Shown: positions 1 through 7,731 of the stretch, piece after piece | Numbering within the stretch: position 1 is the stretch's first letter | How the letters are laid out: every line of letters begins with the position of its first letter | Position numbers and translations under genes: made by a program | Notes under the pieces: model-generated | What the model was told of the DNA's origin: nothing | Database searches by the model: none | Seen by the model: the letters and a program-made list of their open reading frames with translations, nothing else | DNA from: Candidatus Pristimantibacillus lignocellulolyticus | GTDB taxonomy: Bacteria > Bacillota > Bacilli > Paenibacillales > Paenibacillaceae | Direction of reading: 5' to 3' | DNA length: 64,000 bases | Assembly: GCA_023639215.1 (NCBI GenBank) | Contig: CP097899.1 | Span: 3,220,001 to 3,284,000 of the forward strand

Positions 1-895
1 GCAATCTGGACAAGTAATTAAGCAACTTGAAGATATTTGTGAGCAACATGGATTACCTTATACTTTTGAAATACATAAGATTATTACAAAAGGCGATCAA
101 ATACTCGATGTTACGTTATCTAAAGTAGGCGGTAAAGGATTGTTTGTAAAAGAAATCGAACAAGCACTACTTGATGGTGTGATCGATATGGCCATACACA
201 GTATGAAAGATATGCCGTATGAGCTTCCAGAAGGGCTTATTAACGGAGCTGTACCGAAGCGCTTGTCTCCACAAGACTGCTTAGTTATGCGTAATGGAGA
301 TTCGTTTGCTGATTTACCTCAAGGTGCTAAAGTCGGTACGAGTAGTTTGCGCAGAAGTAGTCAGTTGAAGCATGTTAGACCAGATCTTGATTTGCAATGG
401 ATTAGAGGCAATATTGATTCTCGTATTCGCAAATTAGAAACTGAAAACTTTGACGCAATTGTACTTGCCGCGGCAGGATTATCACGAATGGGTTGGCAGG
501 AAAAGATATCTACATTGCTTCCACTCGATGTATGTGTTCCTGCTGTTGGACAAGGCGCATTAGGTGTGCAATGCCGTCAGCAAGATGATGGAGTTGTACA
601 GTTATTACAAATATTGAATGATGCAGATTCCGCGCTAGCTGTTGCAGCAGAACGTAGTTTTCTAGGAACACTTGAAGGTGGTTGCCAAGTACCATTAGGT
701 GCACATTCTACTATTGTTGAACGTTCAGCAGATGGGGTGATTCTGGAATTAACAGGTATTGTCGGTTCTCCAGATGGTAAGATATTGTTAAAAGAAACTC
801 GTCGTGGTAAGGATGCATTGCAGTTGGGAGCTGAAGTTGCCCAATTGCTGTTAGATGGTGGTGCACGTGAAATTTTAGCGGAAATTGAGGTTTAA
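1..895 (+). CDS. hemC: Hydroxymethylbilane synthase (porphobilinogen deaminase), 5' end cut by window
   Basis: Polymerises four porphobilinogen units into hydroxymethylbilane in the cytosol, an early step of haem and sirohaem synthesis. The reading frame is open from base 2, so only about 10-15 N-terminal codons are missing. The substrate-binding motifs HSMKDMP and GTSSLRR are present, and the Cys that carries the dipyrromethane cofactor lies in LEGGCQVPLG (codon at 683-685). It ends 4 nt before the cobA-hemD start and is the first visible gene of a hem operon followed by hemB and hemL. The product is clear; only the true start is outside the window. Confidence 0.97.
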   Translation, partial: QSGQVIKQLEDICEQHGLPYTFEIHKIITKGDQILDVTLSKVGGKGLFVKEIEQALLDGVIDMAIHSMKDMPYELPEGLINGAVPKRLSPQDCLVMRNGDSFADLPQGAKVGTSSLRRSSQLKHVRPDLDLQWIRGNIDSRIRKLETENFDAIVLAAAGLSRMGWQEKISTLLPLDVCVPAVGQGALGVQCRQQDDGVVQLLQILNDADSALAVAAERSFLGTLEGGCQVPLGAHSTIVERSADGVILELTGIVGSPDGKILLKETRRGKDALQLGAEVAQLLLDGGAREILAEIEV

Positions 896-899
896 TTCG

Positions 900-2459
900 A
901 TGAATCAGGGGAAAGTATATTTGGTCGGAGCTGGGCCGGGAGACCCTAGACTCATTACCGTCCGTGGTATGCAATGTATTCAAGAATGTACAGCAATTGT
1001 GTATGATCGCTTAGCAAGTCCGAGATTGCTTAGATACGCACCCGATCATGTGAAGCGAGTGTATGTAGGTAAGTTGCCAGATCGACATACGATGAAACAA
1101 GAAGATATTAATCAATTATTAGTTGATCTTGCTCTTGAAGGTCATACCGTAACGAGATTGAAAGGCGGAGATCCTACCATTTTCGGTCGAGTGGGGGAAG
1201 AAGCCGGATTGCTACGCCAGCATAATATTCCTTACGAAATTATTCCGGGTATTACATCTGCCATCTCAGTTCCCGCTTATGCAGGAATTCCAGTTACACA
1301 TCGGGACCATGCATCATCGTTATCGATTATTACAGGGCATGAAAGCCCTGATAAGTTAGATGTTTCAATCTATTGGGATAAAGTTACGAATGCAACAGGA
1401 ACGTTATTATTCCTTATGGGTGTTGCCAAAATTGATTATATTGCTAATCAATTGATGAAGCATGGTCGTAGTTCCGATACACCAGTAGCATTAGTCCGCT
1501 GGGGAACAACACCTGAACAAGAGACTATCGTTGGCACACTAGGTACGATTGCGGAGCAAGTTATTACTACAGGGTTCAAATCACCAGCAATCATCATCGT
1601 AGGCGATGTTGTGAAGCAACGTGAGCAACTGCAATGGTATGAGCAGATGCCATTATTCGGCATGCGCATACTAGTTACTCGTGCTAGGTCGCAAGCGAGT
1701 GAATTTGCTTCACTTATTGAGGATCTTGGTGGTGAACCTTGCGAATTCCCTGTTATTCAAGTGAACAAAAGCTCACTTCCTGAACAAATTCAAGCTATTG
1801 AACACCACTTAATGCAAGCTGAGCAGTATGACTGGCTTGTATTTACAAGTGAAAATGGTGTTAATTATTTCTTCGATTGGTTGAAACAATATAAAGTTGA
1901 TATCAGGCGCTTCAATGGTGCGAAGATAGCAGCAGTTGGACCTAAGACTAGCGAAGCGCTGATTGAACGCGGTTTGATTGTTGATCATCAAGCAACACGT
2001 TATGATGCTGAAGGATTATTGGAAACATTAGAACAGTTCGCTACTGAGGGACAAAGAATGTTGCTTCCAAGAGGAAATCTTGCACGCTCTGTTCTGCCTG
2101 TTCAGTTACGAACGAAAGGTATTATTGCTGATGAGATAAGCATATACGAGACTACAGTGGCAGTGCAGCAAGAACCTATTGTATTTGAATGGTTGAGAGA
2201 AAAGCATATTCATGTCATTACTTTCACAAGCTCGTCCACTGTGAAAAATTTAATAAAAGTGTTAGAGCAAGGTGGAATTGAAGATCCTATTGCTTTGCTT
2301 AAACAATATCCGCTTGCAAGTATAGGTCCTATTACATCAGATACTATTCGTGAATGTGGTCTTGAAGTTGCGATAGAAGCAGAAGAAGCAACAATTGAAT
2401 CGTTAACAGCCGCACTTATACAGTATCGTGGAATACGCAACAATAATGGAGGCAAGTAA
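900..2459 (+). CDS. cobA-hemD: Fused uroporphyrinogen-III C-methyltransferase / uroporphyrinogen-III synthase
   Basis: A bifunctional protein of 519 residues. Residues about 1-245 are a SAM-dependent uroporphyrinogen III methyltransferase (SUMT): VGAGPGDPRLIT near the N-terminus, YDRL, VTRLKGGDP and the PGITSAI motif. Residues about 262-515 are a HemD domain that closes and inverts ring D of hydroxymethylbilane (ILVTRA at its start, TSENGV, FTSSSTV). It therefore makes uroporphyrinogen III and can divert it towards sirohaem or cobalamin. I chose ATG 900, which has GAGGT about nine bases upstream; an in-frame TTG at 885 inside hemC is less likely. Such SUMT-HemD fusions are known in Paenibacillus and clostridia, whereas Bacillus subtilis has a stand-alone hemD. 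Confidence 0.93.
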   Translation: MNQGKVYLVGAGPGDPRLITVRGMQCIQECTAIVYDRLASPRLLRYAPDHVKRVYVGKLPDRHTMKQEDINQLLVDLALEGHTVTRLKGGDPTIFGRVGEEAGLLRQHNIPYEIIPGITSAISVPAYAGIPVTHRDHASSLSIITGHESPDKLDVSIYWDKVTNATGTLLFLMGVAKIDYIANQLMKHGRSSDTPVALVRWGTTPEQETIVGTLGTIAEQVITTGFKSPAIIIVGDVVKQREQLQWYEQMPLFGMRILVTRARSQASEFASLIEDLGGEPCEFPVIQVNKSSLPEQIQAIEHHLMQAEQYDWLVFTSENGVNYFFDWLKQYKVDIRRFNGAKIAAVGPKTSEALIERGLIVDHQATRYDAEGLLETLEQFATEGQRMLLPRGNLARSVLPVQLRTKGIIADEISIYETTVAVQQEPIVFEWLREKHIHVITFTSSSTVKNLIKVLEQGGIEDPIALLKQYPLASIGPITSDTIRECGLEVAIEAEEATIESLTAALIQYRGIRNNNGGK

Positions 2460-2460
2460 G

Positions 2461-3456
2461 ATGACATTTCCAATAACAAGAAATCGTAGATTACGTCGCT
2501 CTACTGCATTACGTAGTATGGTACGAGAAAACAGACTGCATGTTGAAGATCTTATCTATCCTGTATTTGTAACACATGGTCACGATGTTCGTGAAGAAAT
2601 TCCATCTATGCCAAGTGTTTATCATTTATCGATGGATCAGCTAAAAGTAGAAATAGAGGAAGTTGTAGCACTAGGAATCAAGTCTGTTTTAGTTTTTGGT
2701 GTTCCGAATTATAAAGATGCAGTTGGTAGTTCTGCTTATGATGACAACGAAATTGTGCAGCAAGCAATTAAAGCAATTAAGACTTGGGCGCCCGAGCTTG
2801 TTGTTGTAGCTGATACCTGTCTTTGCCAATTTACTGATCATGGTCATTGTGGTGTCGTTCATCTTGATCAAGCGACGCAAATAGCTACAATCGATAATGA
2901 TCAATCACTTCAATTACTAGTAAAAACTGCGGTGTCGCAAGCGAAAGCTGGAGCTGATATTATTGCTCCTTCTAATATGATGGATGGTTTCGTTGCTGCA
3001 ATTCGTCAAGGCCTTGATGAAGCGGGTTACGAAGATATCGCTATTATGTCATACTCTGTTAAATATGCTTCAGCATTCTATGGCCCGTTCCGTGATGCAG
3101 CTCATTCGGCGCCACAATTCGGGGATCGCAAAACTTATCAAATGGATCCTGCTAACGCATTGGAAGCATTGCGTGAAGCTGAAAGTGACGTTGCAGAAGG
3201 TGCTGATTTCCTTATGGTTAAGCCAGCATTAGCTTATCTTGATATCGTTCGTACATTACAGGATCAATTCGATCTACCTATTGTGGCTTACAACGTAAGT
3301 GCAGAATACTCTATGGTGAAAGCTGCATCTAGTAATGGCTGGGTAGATGAGAAATCGATTGTGTTAGAAACGTTGCTAAGCATGAAGCGTGCTGGAGCAT
3401 CGATTATTATTACCTATCATGCCAAAGATGTAGCCAAGTGGTTGAAGGAGGAATAG
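2461..3456 (+). CDS. hemB: Delta-aminolevulinic acid dehydratase (porphobilinogen synthase)
   Basis: Condenses two 5-aminolevulinate molecules to porphobilinogen. The 331-residue length is typical. The zinc-binding cysteine stretch DTCLCQFTDHGHCG is present, as are the two active-site lysine regions YSVKYASAFYGPF and MVKPALAYLD, the latter holding the Schiff-base Lys. ATG 2461 follows GGAGG at 2448-2452 and starts right after the cobA-hemD stop, so the two genes are probably translationally coupled. A longer in-frame start at 2428 would overlap the upstream gene and lacks a ribosome site. Confidence 0.97.
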   Translation: MTFPITRNRRLRRSTALRSMVRENRLHVEDLIYPVFVTHGHDVREEIPSMPSVYHLSMDQLKVEIEEVVALGIKSVLVFGVPNYKDAVGSSAYDDNEIVQQAIKAIKTWAPELVVVADTCLCQFTDHGHCGVVHLDQATQIATIDNDQSLQLLVKTAVSQAKAGADIIAPSNMMDGFVAAIRQGLDEAGYEDIAIMSYSVKYASAFYGPFRDAAHSAPQFGDRKTYQMDPANALEALREAESDVAEGADFLMVKPALAYLDIVRTLQDQFDLPIVAYNVSAEYSMVKAASSNGWVDEKSIVLETLLSMKRAGASIIITYHAKDVAKWLKEE

Positions 3457-3461
3457 AAGCG

Positions 3462-4757
3462 ATGACGCAAAGAATAGATACTTTATCCAAAATAGCATTT
3501 GAACGTGCTAAAAAAGTTATTCCTGGTGGAGTGAATAGCCCTGTGCGTGCCTACAAATCAGTAGGATTAACACCTGTATATGTTGAGCGGGGTGCAGGTA
3601 GTCGTATATATGATATCGATGGAAATAACTATATTGACTACATACTCTCATGGGGTCCACTTATTGCTGGACATGCTCATCCAGAAGTTATTGAAGCTAT
3701 TACTTCAACAGCAGCGAAAGGCACGAGTTTTGGTGCACCTACTGAAATCGAGACTTTGATGGCTGAATTAGTATGTGAACGCGTACCTTCTGTTGATATT
3801 GTGCGTATGGTTAACTCAGGGACTGAAGCAACAATGAGTGCTATTCGATTAGCTCGTGGTTATACTAACCGAACGAAGATATTGAAATTTGAAGGTTCAT
3901 ATCATGGGCATGCCGATAGTTTGCTAATTAAAGCAGGCTCAGGTGTTGCTACACTTGGTCTACCAGACTCTCCGGGTGTTCCTGAACAAGTTGCGGTTAA
4001 TACGATTACCGTTCCTTACAACGATCTAGAGGGTGTTAAACTTGCATTTTCTCGATATGGAGAAGAACTTGCTTGTGTGATCGTTGAGCCAATTGCAGGA
4101 AATATGGGCGTTGTACCTCCACAACCAGGGTTTCTGGAAGGATTAAGAGAGTTAACATCGCAATATGGCAGTTTACTTATATTTGATGAAGTTATGACTG
4201 GCTTCCGAGTGGATTATCACTGTGCACAGGGGCGCTTTGGAGTAATCCCCGACTTAACTTGCTTTGGTAAAGTTATTGGTGGTGGCTTACCAGTTGGAGC
4301 ATACGGTGGTCGTCGTGACATAATGGAGCAAATCGCACCAAGCGGACCAATCTATCAGGCGGGAACATTATCTGGTAATCCGCTTGCGATGGCAGCCGGT
4401 TACGCGACTTTGAAATTAATGACCAAAGATGCGTATGAGCAATTAGAAGTTAAAGCGGCAAGCTTGCAGGCAGGATTCGAAGCTAATGCGGTTAAGTATG
4501 GTATTCCGTTAACAGTTAATCGTATCGGTTCTATGGTATGTCCATTCTTCACGAATGAGGCTGTTATTAACTTCGAGACGGCTAAATCGTCTAATCTTGA
4601 TCATTTCAAAGCTTATTTTGCCCAGATGCTGAATCAAGGTATAAGTGTTCCACCTTCTCAATTCGAAGGGCTATTCTTATCAATTGTACATACTGATGAG
4701 GACATAGCAAATACAATTGCTGCGCATGAGATTGCACTATCAACTTTAGCAAAATAA
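3462..4757 (+). CDS. hemL: Glutamate-1-semialdehyde 2,1-aminomutase
   Basis: A PLP enzyme that converts glutamate-1-semialdehyde to 5-aminolevulinate in the C5 pathway. It has 431 residues, the usual length, with the N-terminal PGGVNSPVRA signature, EGSYHGHADS, the IFDEVMTGFR cofactor-binding stretch and the PLP Lys in CFGKVIGGGLP. ATG 3462 is preceded by AAGGAGG at 3445-3451, which overlaps the end of hemB, so the genes form one operon. A family A structured repeat starts 13 nt after its stop codon. Confidence 0.97.
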   Translation: MTQRIDTLSKIAFERAKKVIPGGVNSPVRAYKSVGLTPVYVERGAGSRIYDIDGNNYIDYILSWGPLIAGHAHPEVIEAITSTAAKGTSFGAPTEIETLMAELVCERVPSVDIVRMVNSGTEATMSAIRLARGYTNRTKILKFEGSYHGHADSLLIKAGSGVATLGLPDSPGVPEQVAVNTITVPYNDLEGVKLAFSRYGEELACVIVEPIAGNMGVVPPQPGFLEGLRELTSQYGSLLIFDEVMTGFRVDYHCAQGRFGVIPDLTCFGKVIGGGLPVGAYGGRRDIMEQIAPSGPIYQAGTLSGNPLAMAAGYATLKLMTKDAYEQLEVKAASLQAGFEANAVKYGIPLTVNRIGSMVCPFFTNEAVINFETAKSSNLDHFKAYFAQMLNQGISVPPSQFEGLFLSIVHTDEDIANTIAAHEIALSTLAK

Positions 4758-4770
4758 ATATAATGAGGTA

Positions 4771-4985
4771 GTTCAAAACAGACACTTGTGATCACGATGC
4801 GATAGCTTCGATCGAAGTTAATTCGACGTCGAAGATGCCATTCATCGCTAGCTGAGGCATAAGCTTTCGAAGTATGTTTCTTGCAGAAACATTGTAGGTG
4901 CTCGTGTACCAATAACGTACACTCCACTCCTCGCGTCACTAGCTTCATGGCATCTTCTTGATGCTGACAAGCAACTGTTTTGAAC
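4771..4985 (+). repeat. Family A structured intergenic repeat, copy A1 (215 bp, with nested element)
   Basis: The ends are inverted repeats: GTTCAAAACAG at the left pairs with CTGTTTTGAAC at the right, and CTTGT with ACAAG. Inside are a GAAGATGCCAT/ATGGCATCTTC stem and the GTGTAC/GTACAC hairpin typical of the family. It is about 45 bp longer than the other type I copies because a family C-like segment (about 4858-4900) is inserted in one side of the long stem. It fills the space between hemL and the RluA-family gene. Confidence 0.85.
4858..4900 (+). repeat. Family C-like hairpin element nested in repeat A1
   Basis: The sequence CATAAGCTTTCGAAGTATG followed by a GTTTC/GAAAC hairpin and TTGTAGG resembles the leader elements before valS, bofC and comN, which share GCTTTCGAAGTA and GTTGTAGGAGG. 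Other type I copies lack this block at the same point, so it looks like a later insertion. No ribosome start follows it here. The match is short, so the assignment is moderate. Confidence 0.45.
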
Positions 4986-5010
4986 TTCTATTGAAAATGA
5001 GGTGAATGCT

Positions 5011-5976
5011 GTGTTTCATCAGCTTATAACTCGTCAAGGATTAGATCTCGTATTGGACTGGAAACGGTTTGGAGAGATGTTAGACAACGAGCAAGCACAT
5101 ACACAGCCAAGGGCTGGTAGTCATCCGCATGAAGTGCGGCAGTGGCTACTAGCCCATTCCTTTTTCCCAACCAAATGGCTGAATCAGATATTTTCTGTTG
5201 GTGGGATTAAGTGGAATGGCGATCAGTTACATTTGTTAGCATACAATGAAATTGATATTTCACGTGACGATGTGTATCGAAGTGCTGGACAAAGATTGAA
5301 CTCAGGTCAAGAAATGGTTCAAATACTTTACGAGGATGACCATTGCCTAGTCGTTTATAAAGTTGCTGGTATGCCAGTGCATGGTTCGAGTAAAGGTCAA
5401 TTGAATACACTCGACGTTGCTGTAGCAGCATATATGCTAAACAAGAAAGATCCAATACTAGTTAGACATATCCATCGACTGGATGATGAGACATCAGGTC
5501 CTGTTCTATATGCGAAACATCAACTTGCACAACTCAAACTAGATGAGCAAATGCGTGATAAAGAAATTGATAGACAGTATATTGCAATTGTTCATGGTGA
5601 ATTAACGCCCGAAGAAGGAACAGTGAATGCACCAATTGGAAAAGATAGACGTGAACCGAAGAGAAGAGTGGTTACATCTAGTGGAGACTCAGCAATAACA
5701 CATTATAATGTACTTGCGAAATACGCTCGTTATACTGAAGTTGCATTGAAACTAGAGACGGGTAGAACGCATCAAATCAGGGTTCATATGACACATCTTG
5801 GTCATCCTCTAGTAGGTGATAAATTATATGGTGGAGAGACTAAATGGCTTAAACATCAAGCATTGCATGGGGCAAGTCTAACCTTCATTCATCCTTTATC
5901 ATCTGACCAAGTATATGTACAAGCAACGATGCCATCATGGTATGCAGAAATAAAGCAACATATAACAAAAAGATAG
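5011..5976 (+). CDS. RluA-family RNA pseudouridine synthase
   Basis: Predicted to isomerise uridine to pseudouridine in rRNA or tRNA. The catalytic motif HRLDDETSG (usual form HRLDxxTSG, with the catalytic Asp) is present, followed by the family motifs TGRTHQIRVHM and GHPLVGDKLYGG. The N-terminal ~100 residues are a divergent S4-like or linker region. GTG 5011 has GAGGTG six bases upstream; an in-frame GTG at 5002 overlaps that ribosome site. An RluA-type gene sits at this place between hemL and spoVID in related genomes as far as I recall. The exact RNA target cannot be read from sequence. Confidence 0.88.
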   Translation: MFHQLITRQGLDLVLDWKRFGEMLDNEQAHTQPRAGSHPHEVRQWLLAHSFFPTKWLNQIFSVGGIKWNGDQLHLLAYNEIDISRDDVYRSAGQRLNSGQEMVQILYEDDHCLVVYKVAGMPVHGSSKGQLNTLDVAVAAYMLNKKDPILVRHIHRLDDETSGPVLYAKHQLAQLKLDEQMRDKEIDRQYIAIVHGELTPEEGTVNAPIGKDRREPKRRVVTSSGDSAITHYNVLAKYARYTEVALKLETGRTHQIRVHMTHLGHPLVGDKLYGGETKWLKHQALHGASLTFIHPLSSDQVYVQATMPSWYAEIKQHITKR

Positions 5977-6005
5977 TCATGCTAAAGCACCCTTCACCAT
6001 ATAGA
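5976..6005 (+). promoter_or_regulatory. Candidate sigma-E promoter of spoVID
   Basis: GTCATGCT (5976-5983), 14 nt, then CATATAGA (5998-6005) resembles the sigma-E pattern GTCATATT-N14-CATACACT. spoVID is a mother-cell gene under sigma-E in Bacillus subtilis, so the position fits. The match at the -10 is imperfect. Confidence 0.5.
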
Positions 6006-6061
6006 TAAATAGTGAAAGCTAGAATAAAACAAGCATTCATTATGTGAAGGGAGGCATTGAA

Positions 6062-7468
6062 ATGTCTGAAGTAAATAATGGTCTGCGATTTGATATTTAT
6101 GAACGTGTACATTTGCCAGACAATGTCGCGGCGATTGATGAACTTGAAGAAATTGAGCTTGTTCCACGCATTCAAGTGATAGAACAGGGAGATCAGGCAG
6201 TGTTGCAAGGTCAGCTTGTGTTGAACGGGATTTATCGTGCACAAGGAGCGGAGGACGAGCAAGTCGCGTTAGAGCATTGGATACCAGTAGAAATATCGCT
6301 ACCAATGAATCGAGTGTCCAGATTAGAAGAAATTACAGTGGATATTGATACGTTTGATGTCGTATTGTTATCGTCTAGGGCTCTCAATATTACAGGTATC
6401 CTTTCATTACGCGGGATTACGCTTGAACATGAGGAAGAAGTCAGTGAATGGGAATCTGAAGTGTTTACCGTATCTCACGAACGTGGTGAAGCGGAAGAAG
6501 AAATTGATTGGAATATCGAAGTAACGGATGAAGAACTAAGTGAGCAGTCTGTTGAAGATGAGCAGCAGAGACAGTTTGCTCAAGAAGAAGTGGCTGAGAG
6601 TGAACCCTATTATGCTAGTTATTTGCAAGAAGAGCAATCAGCAGAGCAAGTTTTTGCTCAAACCCAAGAACAGTTGCGAACAGAGCAATATGAAGCAGTT
6701 GAAATCGACGAACAATTTGAAAGTGTTGAGAATGACGAACAATTTGAAAGTATAGAGCAAGAACAAGAGCAACCAGTCTTATATGAATACACAGAAGAAG
6801 ATCTAATGAGGGAAATAGAAGCACAACAATATACTGCAGATGCCTACGTAGAGGAACCCGTCTATGTAGCTCGTGATGTTGCGACAAGTCATTGGGGGCA
6901 ATTTGTTAGTGAAGTGCCGGTAGAGCAAGAAAGAGAGCAACAAGAAGAGTTTGAGTACGAAGAGGTACAAGAGGCACAATCAGACGGAGAGGCACAATTA
7001 GGCGAAGAGGCACAAGAGGCACAATCAGGCGAAGAGTTTGAAGAGGCTTCTGAGCGTCCATTAGAGGAAGAAGTTAGTGAGGAAACTACGCAAGAACGAT
7101 CCGTTCATATCGCATTAAATAGCAGTACGAATCAGAATGAAACGTTAGGCATTCGTTCTATTCTTACTTCTAGCTTGCGGGAACAAGCGGCACATCAAGC
7201 CACGCTCTTACAACAAGAGACAGAGCGACAACAGGAAGAAGCGTCAAAGCCTCATGTTGTTGAAGAAGAAATTGAATGGCAAAACTTATTTTTAAGTAAA
7301 CGCCCGGATCAGAACGAATTCCGTCGGATTCGTATGTGTATTGTGCAGAAAGAAGATACGCTAGAACAAATTGCTAGTCGCTATAGTATTAACCCGCGCG
7401 AGCTATTAGTACGGAATAATTTGCATGAGACAGCAATTTCCGAAGGGCAATTGTTATATCTTCCATAA
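6062..7468 (+). CDS. spoVID: Stage VI sporulation protein D (spore coat encasement protein)
   Basis: A mother-cell protein that drives the coat from one pole around the forespore, working with SpoIVA and SafA. The N-terminal ~110 residues carry the conserved SpoVID domain (RFDIYERVHLP, VPRIQVIEQGDQAVLQGQL). Residues about 120-410 are low-complexity and very rich in Glu and Gln. The C-terminus (about 423-467) is a LysM domain (VQKEDTLEQIASRY...VRNNLHE...GQLLYLP). ATG 6062 has GGGAGG upstream. The place between hemL and valS is the same as in Bacillus subtilis. A rho-independent terminator follows. Confidence 0.93.
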   Translation: MSEVNNGLRFDIYERVHLPDNVAAIDELEEIELVPRIQVIEQGDQAVLQGQLVLNGIYRAQGAEDEQVALEHWIPVEISLPMNRVSRLEEITVDIDTFDVVLLSSRALNITGILSLRGITLEHEEEVSEWESEVFTVSHERGEAEEEIDWNIEVTDEELSEQSVEDEQQRQFAQEEVAESEPYYASYLQEEQSAEQVFAQTQEQLRTEQYEAVEIDEQFESVENDEQFESIEQEQEQPVLYEYTEEDLMREIEAQQYTADAYVEEPVYVARDVATSHWGQFVSEVPVEQEREQQEEFEYEEVQEAQSDGEAQLGEEAQEAQSGEEFEEASERPLEEEVSEETTQERSVHIALNSSTNQNETLGIRSILTSSLREQAAHQATLLQQETERQQEEASKPHVVEEEIEWQNLFLSKRPDQNEFRRIRMCIVQKEDTLEQIASRYSINPRELLVRNNLHETAISEGQLLYLP

Positions 7469-7506
7469 AAATGTCAACCTAACTCGTCAATATAATGTCA
7501 TTTTAC

Positions 7507-7554
7507 AAGCAGTTCGAGCCTACCCTTTGGGGCTTGAACTGCTTATTTAGTTTT
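7507..7554 (+). terminator. Rho-independent terminator after spoVID
   Basis: A 14-bp stem, AAGCAGTTCGAGCC (7507-7520) with GGCTTGAACTGCTT (7531-7544), is followed by a T-rich stretch. Confidence 0.8.
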
Positions 7555-7667
7555 GGTATGACAACATTAATAATGAGTGCGACTAACAATAAAAACGGTG
7601 GAAATTTCAGATTTCAAAGTATCATTCGACATAATTTCCGTTTATTCTAAAAATTTTAACAGTTTTC

Positions 7668-7695
7668 TAACAACAAATGTTCAGTTATCCGATAT
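7668..7695 (+). promoter_or_regulatory. Candidate sigma-D promoter of the chemoreceptor gene
   Basis: TAAC (7668-7671), 16 nt, then TCCGATAT (7688-7695) is close to the motility consensus TAAA-N15/16-GCCGATAA. Chemoreceptor genes are usual sigma-D targets. Confidence 0.55.
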
Positions 7696-7731
7696 AGTTG
7701 TGAGAAAAGAATTATGACGGAGGTATTTTCA

